Below are positions 1 to 8,859 of a stretch of DNA of 13,508 nucleotides, piece by piece. The notes below the pieces were generated by a model that worked only from the letters and a program-made list of their open reading frames with translations, was not told the origin of the DNA and searched no databases. The stretch comes from DASXRA01 sp036506155 (GTDB taxonomy: Bacteria; Actinomycetota; Actinomycetes; Mycobacteriales; Jatrophihabitantaceae): assembly GCA_036506155.1 (NCBI GenBank), contig DASXSF010000007.1, forward strand, positions 1 to 13,508. The letters are read 5' to 3'. Position numbers and translations under genes: made by a program. Position 1 is the stretch's first letter; each line of letters opens with the position of its first letter.

Positions 1-30
1 CGAGGTGGCGCCTCGTGGGGCGCCACCTCG
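1..30 (-). terminator. perfect 12-bp hairpin downstream of the MMPL gene
   Basis: Bases 1-12 (CGAGGTGGCGCC) and 19-30 (GGCGCCACCTCG) are exact reverse complements around a 6-base loop. The hairpin starts 30 bases after the stop codon of the leftward MMPL gene, where a transcription terminator would sit. Whether a T-run follows on the minus strand cannot be seen, because the window edge cuts there. The stem is symmetric, so it could also serve a rightward gene ending before the window. Confidence 0.55.
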
Positions 31-60
31 CCTCGCCGCGCTGAGTGAGGTATCGGGTTG

Positions 61-2298
61 CTACATCGCGGGCTCCAACTCAGGTTGGCGGACCTGGTAG
101 TCACCGGCCGTGGGTTCGGCGATCGAGGGTCTCGGCAACCAGCGCAGCCAGTTGGGCAGGTACCAGTTCCAGTCCCCGAGCAGCAACATCGTGGCGGGCA
201 ACAGGATGGCTCGCACGATGGTGGCGTCGATGAGGACTGCGGCGGCAAGCCCGACGCCCATTTCTTTCATGTCGAGGATGGGCAGCGTCGCGAAGATCGC
301 GAACGCGCCGATCATGACGAGGGCCGCGCTGCTGACCACGCCCGCGGTGGTCTTGATGCCGTGCTCGACTGCCTGCTTGGTGGACCGACCGCGATCGTAG
401 CCTTCCCGGATCCGGCTGAGGATGAACACGTGGTAATCCATGGAGAGGCCGAACAGGATGACGAACATGAAGATCGGCAGCCACTGAGCGATGCCTCCGT
501 TGGACTGGAAGTTCAGCAGCCGTTCGCCCCAACCGTATTGAAATACCGCCACCATGACGCCGTAGCCGGCTCCCACTGACAACAGGTTCAGCACGATCGC
601 CTTGGCGGCGATGACGATGGATCGGAACGACACGAGCAGCAGCAGGAAGGCGAAGATCAGGACGAAGCCAAACACCAACGGCGCGGTCTGCTTCATCAGC
701 TGGTTCTCGTCGTAGGAGGATGCAGTCACGCCGGTCACCGCATAGGTCGCGCCTGGAACCTTTCCCACGGTGTCGGGTAGTACCCGTTCACGCAAGGTCA
801 GCAACGCCTTGGTAGAGGTGGCGTCGACACTGTTGCCGGCGAAGGGAATTGCGATGCGGGCGACGTTTCGGGCTGGGTTGACCTGGATCTGTGACGGTGC
901 CGCCATCTGTCCAGTGCGGACGGTTTCAGTACCGAGTCGTTGCAGAGCGGTTTTGAATTGCGGCGAGTCGGTGTCGGCACGTACGACGACGAGCGCCGGG
1001 TTGGAAATGCCGGGGAAGGCGGCCTGGATCCGGTTGAGCGCTTCGACTGTGGGTGTGTTGCGAGGTACGGACGCGAGCCCTGATTGCGCGGTGTGCATGC
1101 TGAATACCGGGAGCGCCAGGGTGACCAGGGCGGCGGTCGCGACCACCGTCGAAATCAGCGGTCGTTTCAATGCCGGCGTCAACACCTTGGCCCAGACGCG
1201 GTTTTCGCCACTAGGGCGGCGGAGCCTGCTCAGCAGCGGCACCCGGCCGTGTTCCACCCGATCGCCGAGCTTTGCCAATATCGCGGGCAGCACGGTGAGC
1301 GACCCAAGCATGGCCACCAGTACGACGAGCATGGTGGCGATGGCGAATCCCATGAATGTCTGGTCGCGGGTGAACACCATTCCGGCCATGGCGATAGTGA
1401 CCGTGATACCGGAGATCAGCACCGATCTGCCCGACGTGCGTGCGGCAGCTTCCAGCGCCGCCTGAGGCGCTCGTCCGGCGGTGCGTTCTTCACGCTCGCG
1501 TTTGAGGTAGAAGAGGGTGTAATCCACGCCGACGGCCAGGCCGACCAGCAGAATGACTGCACTGACGTTGCCGTCCATCGGCATGACGTGGCTCAATACC
1601 GATACCAGACCGGTGGTGGCGATCACCGACGATAGGGCCAGCAGCAGCGGAACCCAGGCCGCCAGCACGGTACCGAACACCAGCAGCAGGACCAGCAGGG
1701 TCAGCGGGATGGACCGTTCGCCGGCCTGGGCAAGTTGCTTGCCGAACATGGCATTGAACGCCTTCGTCGAACTCGCGGTACCGGCTTCACCCACGAACAT
1801 GTCGGGGTGAGCGTTGGCGACTGAATCGGTGGCGCGGGTCAACGCGGCGACGTTCCGCTCCGCGGTCTTCTCGTCGCCTCGCATCTGCCACTCGACGAGG
1901 GCGGTGCGCCGGTCGGGCGATACCTGGCCGGCGTTGGCCAGGTCGAGGGGCGAGCGGATGTTGTCGATGGTGTTGAACGGCGCGACTGCTTGCAGCACGT
2001 CATTGATCGCCGAGCGGAACTGAGGATCGGTCACGGTCAGCCGTGGACTCTGGATCACCACGATCTCGGTGAGCGGATCGGACTGCGGGAATCCCGCTCG
2101 TTTGAGGATGTTGTCGGCCTTCTTCGCCTGACCGACGTCGGTGGATTGCATGGACGTGGTCTTCTGTCCGACGACGGCACCGATCGCCGCGGCGGCGATG
2201 ACGAACACGAGCCACCCGAGGACGGCGGTCTTCCAATGGGTGGCGCTCCAGTGGCCCATTCGGGCCGCGATGTTGTAACTGCGTTTCTGCTTGGACAT
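61..2298 (-). CDS. MMPL family (RND-type) membrane transporter
   Basis: A 745-residue polytopic inner-membrane protein of the MMPL family, actinobacterial RND-like exporters that move lipids or drugs using the proton gradient. It has the usual two-fold build. TM1 lies at about residues 24-44, followed by a large outer loop to about 170. A cluster of membrane segments ends in GLAVGVDYTLFYLKRERE (around 255), then comes a second outer loop and a second cluster containing GLSMDYHVFILSRIREG (around 618). The two Asp-Tyr pairs match the proton-relay positions of the family. The frame stays open upstream, but I place the start at ATG 2298 because AAGGAG sits 9 bases before it and the product then begins MSKQKRSYN just ahead of TM1. 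It is divergent from the LuxR-type regulator at 2455, which may control it. The substrate cannot be told from sequence. The length is normal for the short members of the family. Confidence 0.93.
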   Translation of the reverse strand: MSKQKRSYNIAARMGHWSATHWKTAVLGWLVFVIAAAAIGAVVGQKTTSMQSTDVGQAKKADNILKRAGFPQSDPLTEIVVIQSPRLTVTDPQFRSAINDVLQAVAPFNTIDNIRSPLDLANAGQVSPDRRTALVEWQMRGDEKTAERNVAALTRATDSVANAHPDMFVGEAGTASSTKAFNAMFGKQLAQAGERSIPLTLLVLLLVFGTVLAAWVPLLLALSSVIATTGLVSVLSHVMPMDGNVSAVILLVGLAVGVDYTLFYLKREREERTAGRAPQAALEAAARTSGRSVLISGITVTIAMAGMVFTRDQTFMGFAIATMLVVLVAMLGSLTVLPAILAKLGDRVEHGRVPLLSRLRRPSGENRVWAKVLTPALKRPLISTVVATAALVTLALPVFSMHTAQSGLASVPRNTPTVEALNRIQAAFPGISNPALVVVRADTDSPQFKTALQRLGTETVRTGQMAAPSQIQVNPARNVARIAIPFAGNSVDATSTKALLTLRERVLPDTVGKVPGATYAVTGVTASSYDENQLMKQTAPLVFGFVLIFAFLLLLVSFRSIVIAAKAIVLNLLSVGAGYGVMVAVFQYGWGERLLNFQSNGGIAQWLPIFMFVILFGLSMDYHVFILSRIREGYDRGRSTKQAVEHGIKTTAGVVSSAALVMIGAFAIFATLPILDMKEMGVGLAAAVLIDATIVRAILLPATMLLLGDWNWYLPNWLRWLPRPSIAEPTAGDYQVRQPELEPAM

Positions 2299-2454
2299 GG
2301 CCTGCGGCTCCTTCGCGCTATCGATTCGGTTGGTCGACACTGCGCGGGCGGTGGCCGGCTTCGCGACGGGGACGACCCCGTCACTGACCCCGCTCCTTGG
2401 ATCCGACGCCCCTACGATGAGCGGTACGACCGCCGCTCTCACGGGAGGCCTCGT
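2299..2454. promoter_or_regulatory. divergent promoter region with a 7-bp inverted repeat
   Basis: This 156-base spacer lies between the leftward MMPL gene and the rightward LAL regulator and must hold at least one promoter for each. It contains GACGGGG (2365-2371), the four bases ACGA and CCCCGTC (2376-2382), a perfect inverted repeat placed near the middle. It could be an operator for the adjacent regulator or an RNA hairpin. No -10/-35 pair stands out. Confidence 0.4.
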
Positions 2455-5322
2455 GTGGTAACCCCGCAGGTTCAGCGGGCGACGGCACCGCTGCTTGGGC
2501 GGGAGTCCGAGCTCGCCACCCTGACCGCCCTGATGGCCGATGCGAGGTCGGGCGAGGGTCGGCTGGCGATCATCGAGGGCGGCGCCGGCATTGGCAAGAC
2601 GCGCCTGATCGCCGAAGCCCGGACGAGTGCCGCCGCGCACGGCTTCGTGGTGCTGACGGCCCGGGCTGGTGTGCTAGAGCGTGATTTCGCCTTCGGGGTG
2701 GTACGGCAACTGTTCGAGCCGGTGCTCGCCGGCGGTTCCGTTGAAGGGCGGGCCGAACTGCTCTCCGGTGCCGCCGGGCTGGCTGCGCCCCTGTTCGACC
2801 GCGACGTGCTCGGCCGGCAGGATGGTGAACGCGCTGACGTCGCGTTCCACACGTTGCACGGGCTGTACTGGCTGACCGCCAACATTGCCCAGCGCGCGCC
2901 CGCCGTGCTCGCCGTGGACGATTTGCACTGGAGCGACGACCCGTCGCTGCGCTGGTTGAACTATCTGGCTCACCGCCTCGAGGGCTTGCCGGCATTGGTG
3001 CTGTTGGCGAGCCGGCCGCTGCCACCTGAGCCCGGTTCCGAGGCGTTGATCGAACCCTTGGCCGCCCTCGCCGACACCGTCGTGCGTCCGGTTCCGCTGC
3101 GCGGGTCTGCAGTCGCGGCGCTGGTAGCTCAGGTCCTGTCCACTGAGCCGGACGAAGCCTTCGTGGCGGCCTTGGAAGGGGCCAGCGGCGGCAACCCTCT
3201 GTTCCTGCGCGCCATGTTGGACGAGGCTTACCGGACTCGGCTCACGCCGACTGCGAGGAACGTCGCGGGTCTGGCGGAGTTGGGTTCGGACGCTGTGTCA
3301 CGCGGCATCAGCGTCCGGCTCGCCCGCCTGTCGGGTGCCGCCCGCCGGCTGGCTCGGGCGGCCTCAATCGTGGGGGACGGGACAGAGCTTCGGATCGCTG
3401 CCGCGCTGGCCGACCTGGAAACCGCGGCCGCGCTCACCGCCAGCACCGATCTTGTGCGCGCGGACCTGCTGCGTCAGGAGAACCCGGTGGAGTTCACCCA
3501 CCCGATCGTGCGCAGCGCCATCTACGGCAGTATCCCCGCGGGCGAGCGGATGCAGGGCCAGCGCCGCGCTGCGGAGCTACTCGTCCAAGCAGGTTCGGTA
3601 CCCGAGCGAGCCGCGACTTACTTGATGCTCAACCCGCCCGACGACGACCCGTTCGTCGTCGACGTGTTACGCCAGGCGGCGCAACGCTCCGTCGCGCAAG
3701 GAGCGCCCGAGGCTGCGGTCGAATACCTGCAACGAGCTCTGCGGGAACCGCCACCCGGGTCCGAGCGAAGCGAGGTGCTACGTGAACTCGGAGTGGCCGA
3801 AACCCGCATCTTCAAGGCAGAAAGCGCCGTGGAGCACCTACGTCAAGCCTTGGCCGAGTCTGATGACGTCACCCAGAGCCCGGCGCTCGTGCTCGAATAC
3901 ACACACGCGCTCACTCTGCTCGCGCTCGAGGCGACAGAGACCGTCGCGCTGCTCGAGACGCTGAGCGACCGGGTGCGTGACGATCCTGCGCTGCACGAAC
4001 GGGTCACGGCGCGACTGATGATCGCTGGCCACTACGAGCCAGAGCTCTATCCGCTGGTGCGCAAACAGTGGGATTCGCTGCGCAACGAGCAGACGCGCCG
4101 GTTATCGGCCGCACCGCTGCTCGCGGTCGGGGCGGTCGAAGAAGCCCGCCGCGGCATCGACCGGGCTCGTGCCATCGACCTGGCCAGGCGGGCCCTGCAC
4201 GGGCACGTCACCGATTCCGCCGATGCGCTATACGGATTGAACGCCCTGTACACGCTGATCCTGGCGGGCCGGCGCGACCTCGCGCTGCCTGCCTTCGCCG
4301 AGGCGATCGAACGCAGCCGCGGCAGCGGCGATCGGTTCGCCACCGCGTTCGTGCATCTGTTTCGCGGCCGCCTCCACGCCGAGTGCGGTGACCTGTTCGC
4401 CGCCGAGGACGACCTGGCGGCGCCCGAGGTGCTGGCCATGCCGGACGTGCCGGCGTTAATGACGCTCCGCGCAAGCACCCTCACCGCCGCGCTCAGGGAA
4501 CGCGGCCAGCTCGACGAAGCCAAGCGACTGCTCCGCGATCTACCCAGGCCGGCGGTGCATCTCGGTCACCGGGTCTACCTCCTCAGCGCACAAGGCCGGC
4601 TCGAACTGGATGCCGGGGATGCCGAGGCGGCGTTGGCCAGCTTCACCGAGGCGGGCGACATGGCCCAAGTGCTGGGGATCGAGAACCCGGCAGTCGAACC
4701 GTGGCGTTCCGGGTCGGCGCTTGCCCTGCACCGGCTCGACCGGCCGGTCGAGGCCCGCGCCAGGGCAGCTTTCGAGCTCGAGCTGGCTCGCCGATGGGGG
4801 GCACCGCGCGCGATCGGGATCTCGCTGCGATCGCTCGGCCTGATCGAAGGCGGCACGCGGGGTGTACAGCTGCTGCGAGAGGCCGTGGGCGTGCTCGCCG
4901 GATCGCCTGCCCGGCTCGAGCTGGCCCGCGTGCTCGTCGATCTTGGCGCTGCGTTGCGGCGAGGCAACAGTCGTCGAGAAGCCCGCGAGCGGCTGCGCAG
5001 CGGAATTGACCTCGCCCACCAGTGCGGCGCAGCCCCCCTCGTCGATCGCGCCAACGACGAGCTTGCGGCAACCGGAGCCCAGCGCCGGATCGTCCGCTAT
5101 CCGGGTGTTGCCAATCTGACCGCCAGCGAGCGGCGCGTCGCCCGGGCGGCCGCCGGCGGCGCGAGCAATCGGGACATCGCCCAGGAGCTGTTCATCACCG
5201 TCAAGACAGTCGAGATGCACCTCGGCCGGGTGTACCGCAAGCTCGACATCACCTCGCGCGCCCAGCTGGCCGGGGCTCTCGCACGCTCCGAAACAGGCGA
5301 CCTCAGCGATATCGACAACTAA
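2455..5322 (+). CDS. LuxR-family transcriptional regulator with N-terminal AAA ATPase (LAL type)
   Basis: A 955-residue cytoplasmic regulator of the large ATP-binding LuxR (LAL, MalT-like) class. An ATPase module opens with Walker A GGAGIGKT at about residues 42-49, after the family signature LLGRESEL. Walker B AVLAVDDLHWSD lies at about 151-162. A long helical middle part (about 400-870) rich in Ala/Leu/Glu resembles the TPR-like region of the class. The C terminus (about 888-945) is a LuxR helix-turn-helix with LTASERRVARAAAGG, NRDIAQELFITVKTVEMHL and YRKLDITSR. The frame is open back to 1990 through the MMPL gene, but that stretch is antisense to coding sequence. GTG 2455 is chosen because GGGAGG lies 6 bases upstream and the ATPase signature follows directly. 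The class normally activates neighbouring genes in response to an unknown ligand. The flanking exporters are the likely targets, which is inference. Confidence 0.92.
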   Translation: MVTPQVQRATAPLLGRESELATLTALMADARSGEGRLAIIEGGAGIGKTRLIAEARTSAAAHGFVVLTARAGVLERDFAFGVVRQLFEPVLAGGSVEGRAELLSGAAGLAAPLFDRDVLGRQDGERADVAFHTLHGLYWLTANIAQRAPAVLAVDDLHWSDDPSLRWLNYLAHRLEGLPALVLLASRPLPPEPGSEALIEPLAALADTVVRPVPLRGSAVAALVAQVLSTEPDEAFVAALEGASGGNPLFLRAMLDEAYRTRLTPTARNVAGLAELGSDAVSRGISVRLARLSGAARRLARAASIVGDGTELRIAAALADLETAAALTASTDLVRADLLRQENPVEFTHPIVRSAIYGSIPAGERMQGQRRAAELLVQAGSVPERAATYLMLNPPDDDPFVVDVLRQAAQRSVAQGAPEAAVEYLQRALREPPPGSERSEVLRELGVAETRIFKAESAVEHLRQALAESDDVTQSPALVLEYTHALTLLALEATETVALLETLSDRVRDDPALHERVTARLMIAGHYEPELYPLVRKQWDSLRNEQTRRLSAAPLLAVGAVEEARRGIDRARAIDLARRALHGHVTDSADALYGLNALYTLILAGRRDLALPAFAEAIERSRGSGDRFATAFVHLFRGRLHAECGDLFAAEDDLAAPEVLAMPDVPALMTLRASTLTAALRERGQLDEAKRLLRDLPRPAVHLGHRVYLLSAQGRLELDAGDAEAALASFTEAGDMAQVLGIENPAVEPWRSGSALALHRLDRPVEARARAAFELELARRWGAPRAIGISLRSLGLIEGGTRGVQLLREAVGVLAGSPARLELARVLVDLGAALRRGNSRREARERLRSGIDLAHQCGAAPLVDRANDELAATGAQRRIVRYPGVANLTASERRVARAAAGGASNRDIAQELFITVKTVEMHLGRVYRKLDITSRAQLAGALARSETGDLSDIDN

Positions 5323-5471
5323 CCCGCCGACAGCGCCGCGCGATGCAGGATCGCGGCCGTCACAAAATGTAGGGGCCGATGGCAGGGGTGGCCCGGTCGC
5401 CCCGAGCCCTTACCGAGATCCACGCTGAGGTCCGTCAATCACGCACCGCACCCGTGGAGATGCAACCCGCC

Positions 5472-5807
5472 ATGAGCACAACATTCGCCACTCACTCGGC
5501 CGAACTCGGCACCGAACTCGCACACCGCACCGGCAGCGGCCTGGACGTCACGCTGTACTGGAACCAGGCGACTGACCGGGTCATCGTCGTCGTGCACGAC
5601 CACCAAGCCGATCACCGTTTCGAGCTGACCGTTGACCGCGCCCGGGCCAGCTACGCGTTCAACCACCCATTCGCCTACGCAGCCAGCCAGGACAGCCCGC
5701 CCAACGCGGCGACCGCCCAACACGGCATCACGTCGGATCGCGCCACCGTGACCGCCCGGGTCAACTTCAGTGCCGCCGCCGAGCCGACCAACCGGCACGG
5801 CCAGTAA
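5472..5807 (+). CDS. small hypothetical protein between regulator and exporter
   Basis: A protein of about 111 residues starting MSTTFATHSAELG. It has no signal peptide or membrane segment. The centre is beta-strand rich (VTLYWNQATDRVIVVVHD, then HRFELTVDRARASYAFNHP FAYA) and the tail is polar. I do not recognise a named family. The pattern of short strands ending in a Phe/Tyr-rich HPFAYA segment looks conserved rather than random. The start is uncertain: GGAG at 5456-5459 is 12 bases before ATG 5472, and in-frame GTG 5454, ATG 5460 and ATG 5379 are alternatives. It ends 17 bases before the MFS gene, so the two are probably co-transcribed. Its role could be accessory to export, but nothing in it proves that. 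Confidence 0.7.
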   Translation: MSTTFATHSAELGTELAHRTGSGLDVTLYWNQATDRVIVVVHDHQADHRFELTVDRARASYAFNHPFAYAASQDSPPNAATAQHGITSDRATVTARVNFSAAAEPTNRHGQ

Positions 5808-5824
5808 CCCCGGGTGAGCGCACA

Positions 5825-7342
5825 ATGAGCACGCACGACGCCATGACCGCGGGATCACCGTTCGCGCCGCCCGCCGCGTCCGCTCGCCGGCGCTGGGCCG
5901 CGCTGATCGTGCTCGCCGTGGCCCAGTTCATGGTCTTCCTGGACGAAACCGTGGTGAACGTCGCGCTGCCCTCCCTCAAGGCAGACCTCGGCTTCACGCA
6001 ACCGACGCTGGCCTGGGTCATCAACGCCTACATGCTCGCCTTCGGCGGATTGCTGCTGCTCGGTGGACGAATCGCCGATCTCTACGGTCGCCGCCGAATC
6101 TTCCTCGCCGGTACCGCGATGTTCGGGTTGGCGTCCTTGCTCGACGGGCTGGCCATGTCGCCGGAACAGTTGGTCGCCGCTCGAGCCCTGCAGGGCGTCG
6201 GTGCCGCGCTCGCCACACCCGCAGCCCTGGCCCTGATCACCTCGCTCTTTCCACCCGGCCCCGAACGGGTCCGGGCGCTGAGCATCTGGGGAGCACTGTC
6301 TGGGCTCGGCTTCGCCGTCGGGATCCTGCTGGGCGGCATCATCACCGACCTGGCCTCATGGCGGTGGGTCTTCCTGATCAACGTCCCGATCGCCATCGCG
6401 TCATTGGAGATCGTGCCGCGCTTCATCGCGGAAAGCCGCTCGACGACCCGCCCGAGGTTCGACGTACCCGGCGCAATCACCCTGACTGCCGGCATGAGCG
6501 CCCTCGTATACGCGTTCCTCAACGCCGCCAGCGTCGGTTGGGGCGCCGTCCAAACCCATGTGCTGCTCGCCGTAGCGCTAACGCTGCTCGCCGCATTCGG
6601 TGTGATCGAATCGCGAGGAACTGCGCCGCTGATCCCACTGGGCATCATGCGCAACCGTCGTACGCTCGTGCCGAACGTGGTCCAGTTCCTGCTCGGTGGA
6701 TCACTCATATCAAGCTTCTTCCTGCTTACTTTGTACCTACAACAAGTCCTCGGCTACACGCCGCTGCAGGCAGGCATCAGCTACCTGCCGCTGGCGGCTG
6801 GAGTAGCCACGGCAACCGCCCTCGCCAACCGGTGGGTGCCCACCCAAGGACCTCGCCGGCTCGCCGCTGTCGGGCTCACCCTTGCCGCTGCGGGGCTGGT
6901 CGTCGTCGCCCACGCACCGGCCAACGGCAGCTACCTACTCAACGTGCTGCCGGCCCTGGTCCTACTAGGTTTCGGCGCAGGCCTCTCCTTCGTCTCGATC
7001 ACCAACGCTGCTCTGGCAACGGTGGACGAGGCCGTCGCAGGGCTCGCCTCGGCTCTGCTCAGCGCCGCGGTAATGCTCGGCGGCGCACTCGGCCTGGCAG
7101 TACTCGCCACCGTTGCCACCGCGCGCCGGAACAGCCTCCTCGACACCAGAGCAACGCCGCTGGCAGCACAGGTCGGAGGGCTCAACCTCGCCTTCGCTGT
7201 CGCCGCCGTCGGCGCCCTCATCGCCGCACTGATCGCCGCAATGGCACTCGACCGCAACCGCGCCGAAGATAACGCTGACCCGAAAGGAAACGACGAGGCA
7301 TCCACAAGCGGGCAGGATCAACCCGCACCCCGCGGCCGATGA
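5825..7342 (+). CDS. MFS drug exporter, DHA2 (EmrB/QacA) type
   Basis: A 505-residue major facilitator with about 14 membrane segments, predicted to expel toxic organic compounds by proton antiport at the inner membrane. Visible family motifs are FLDETVVNVALPSLKADL in TM1 (about 39-56), motif A GGRIADLYGRRRIFLAG between TM2 and TM3 (about 80-96), the TM4 motif RALQGVGAALATPAALAL (about 119-136) and motif-C-like GLGFAVGILLGGIITDLASW with WRWVFLINVP (about 160-188). The last ~30 residues are a polar cytoplasmic tail. The ribosome binding site before ATG 5825 is weak (GGGTGAG at 5812-5818), which agrees with translational coupling to the small gene 17 bases upstream. ATG 5843 is an alternative start. 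The gene is complete and shows no frame damage, in contrast with the DHA2 remnant at 9303. Confidence 0.92.
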   Translation: MSTHDAMTAGSPFAPPAASARRRWAALIVLAVAQFMVFLDETVVNVALPSLKADLGFTQPTLAWVINAYMLAFGGLLLLGGRIADLYGRRRIFLAGTAMFGLASLLDGLAMSPEQLVAARALQGVGAALATPAALALITSLFPPGPERVRALSIWGALSGLGFAVGILLGGIITDLASWRWVFLINVPIAIASLEIVPRFIAESRSTTRPRFDVPGAITLTAGMSALVYAFLNAASVGWGAVQTHVLLAVALTLLAAFGVIESRGTAPLIPLGIMRNRRTLVPNVVQFLLGGSLISSFFLLTLYLQQVLGYTPLQAGISYLPLAAGVATATALANRWVPTQGPRRLAAVGLTLAAAGLVVVAHAPANGSYLLNVLPALVLLGFGAGLSFVSITNAALATVDEAVAGLASALLSAAVMLGGALGLAVLATVATARRNSLLDTRATPLAAQVGGLNLAFAVAAVGALIAALIAAMALDRNRAEDNADPKGNDEASTSGQDQPAPRGR

Positions 7343-7654
7343 TGCCACCGACCGTCCTCGCGATATGCGCCGTCACTCAAACGCCCGTATCAGCTTCATC
7401 TGAACCCCTCGAGCACGCCGATCAACGTGGCGGCAAGCCGCACCTAACGACGGGTCGGGTGCGATCCCTGGCTGGCTACCGCAGGCGAACAGGCCACGCG
7501 ACCACCTCACATCGAAGATCAACCTGATCGATTACTTCCTCACTCGGCGTTCGTGTCGCGCGGGCCTGTAGTGGTTGCTCCGTGTCGCCGGGCACGGTTA
7601 CGGGGTAGGGCTGCCTGACGCAAGATCACGAAAACACCCACATTCGTTCCGTCA
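7343..7654. other. gene-free stretch downstream of the exporter
   Basis: No convincing gene is seen here. A 62-codon frame beginning at ATG 7339, overlapping the MFS stop, has low-complexity composition and no homology I recognise. A weak hairpin, CCGTG (7580-7584) and CACGG (7593-7597), and the short inverted repeat GATCA-ACC-TGATC (7517-7529) are present. Neither is a clear terminator. The stretch probably holds the 3' end of the exporter transcript and decayed sequence belonging to the adjacent GNAT remnant. Confidence 0.5.
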
Positions 7655-7748
7655 CTACGGCGCCCCGCGATAGCCGACTCGCCATGAACCGCACATGGAC
7701 GGCAGCGACGTCGCATGCGTCATTGGTCAGGGCAGGCCGAATCTTCAT
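7655..7748 (-). pseudogene. 5' remnant of a GNAT acetyltransferase gene, frameshifted
   Basis: Reading leftwards from ATG 7748 gives MKIRPALTNDACDVAAVHVR, the typical first strand and helix of a GNAT N-acetyltransferase. The frame then becomes unlike the family. Shifting one base at about 7685-7690 restores SWRVGYRG, which is exactly what GNAT proteins have next (pattern VHVRSW..GYRG), and a stop follows at 7655-7657. A real gene would run to about 150-180 residues, whereas fewer than 35 remain. So this is a truncated and frameshifted relic. It lies just beyond the 3' end of the sigma factor gene, in the same direction. The match is to family patterns from memory, not a search. Confidence 0.6.
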
Positions 7749-7857
7749 CGCTGTCATCATGGCGTCGTCAGCGGCAACGGACTTCCGACGGTCGGCTCTG
7801 GGGGTCATTTGCGCCTGGAGTGGCGTTGTTTCGGCCGTGAACGTTCGGAAGTCGCGG

Positions 7858-8859
7858 CTAGCGGGCGTAGGTTTCCGGCAGCCCGAAGCGTGGCATGACA
7901 TCGGCCTCGAAGCGCATCACTGAGCAGATTCCGTCCGGGGTGGGGGTGATCGCGAGAATGCCACGCGCTTGACCGGGGCCGTCCGAGTCGTCGGCGTAGA
8001 CGCCGAACGCCGGCCGTCCGTTCGCATGCGTGGGTACCAGCACGCCACCGAGCCGGCCGGCGTCCGCGGAGGCGTGGAGGAATCCGGTGACCGCTTCCCG
8101 GCCGACGTACTCATAGGAGACCGGGGGCATCGCCAGGTAGACGTCGTCGGTGAACAGGGCCACCAGCGCGTCGATGTTGCCGCTCTCGTAGGCGCGAGCG
8201 AACCGTGCCGCGAGTTCGTCTGGGTCTGCCGTCGTTGCCGATTGTTCACCTCTCGGCCAGCGTGACCGCTCTGCGTCCATCCGTTGCCGTGCACGGGCCA
8301 GGGCGCTATTGACTCCAGCCAGAGTGATGTCGAGCATGTCCGCGGTCTCGGCGGCACGAAAGCCGAGCACGTCCCGCATGATCAGCACCGCGAGTTGGCG
8401 CGGTGGCAGGACCTGCAGTGCCGCGACGAACGTGAGCGTGATCGATTCGGTCTGCTCGTAGATCGCCTCCGGCCCGAGCGGCACGTCAAACGCACCCTCC
8501 AGCAGCGGGTCCGGGAACGGTTCGAGCCAGCTCACTTCGGAGTGCCGGCTCGGTTCGGGCGGTACCACCCCGGCCACGTCCCAGGCCTTGGCGGGCCGGC
8601 GCTGCGACGCGCGGATGGTGTTCAGGCAGGTGTTGGTGGCGATCCGGTAGAGCCAGGTACGCAGCGAGGAGCGCGCATCGAAGCCGGCAACTCCGCGCCA
8701 AGCCGCCAACAACGTCTCCTGCACCGCGTCCTCAGCATCCTGCACCGAGCCGAGCATTCGGTAACAGTGCACGGTCAATTCGCGGCGATGCGGTTCTGTC
8801 AGGGCGCGAAACGCGTCCGAGTCCCCGGCTCGCGCCCGAGAGATCAGATCGGTGGTCAT
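7858..8859 (-). CDS. ECF sigma factor with SnoaL-like C-terminal domain (SigG-like)
   Basis: A 333-residue RNA polymerase sigma-70 factor of the extracytoplasmic-function group. Sigma region 2 covers about residues 5-80, with EPHRRELTVHCYRMLGS, DAEDAVQETLLAAWRG and RTWLYRIATNTCLN. Region 4 covers about 130-185, with ALQVLPPRQLAVLIMRDVLG and ETADMLDITLAGVNSALARA. From about 205 to the end there is a SnoaL/NTF2-like domain (ARFARAYESGNIDALVALF, then GREAVTGFLH). Tailed ECFs of this kind (the SigG/SigJ types, close to TIGR02960) usually lack an anti-sigma gene and are controlled by the tail. None is seen here. ATG 8859 is preferred over ATG 8877 because AGGCGG precedes it at a fair distance and the product starts at MTTDLISRARAGDSDAF. 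It is divergent from a YCII-type gene, a common partner of ECF factors, suggesting one unit. Confidence 0.9.
   Translation of the reverse strand: MTTDLISRARAGDSDAFRALTEPHRRELTVHCYRMLGSVQDAEDAVQETLLAAWRGVAGFDARSSLRTWLYRIATNTCLNTIRASQRRPAKAWDVAGVVPPEPSRHSEVSWLEPFPDPLLEGAFDVPLGPEAIYEQTESITLTFVAALQVLPPRQLAVLIMRDVLGFRAAETADMLDITLAGVNSALARARQRMDAERSRWPRGEQSATTADPDELAARFARAYESGNIDALVALFTDDVYLAMPPVSYEYVGREAVTGFLHASADAGRLGGVLVPTHANGRPAFGVYADDSDGPGQARGILAITPTPDGICSVMRFEADVMPRFGLPETYAR

Noticed and set aside
1990..2454. N-terminal extension of the LAL regulator (frame open from 1990)
   Set aside because: This part is antisense to the MMPL gene start and its divergent spacer. The ATPase signature begins right after GTG 2455, which has a good ribosome binding site.
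2299..2640. N-terminal extension of the MMPL protein
   Set aside because: AAGGAG 9 bases before ATG 2298 marks the start, and the extension is antisense to the regulator's beginning and lacks membrane segments.
7339..7527. 62-codon frame overlapping the MFS stop codon
   Set aside because: The ATGA-like overlap is tempting, but the translation is low in conserved-looking features and rich in Thr/Arg/Pro.
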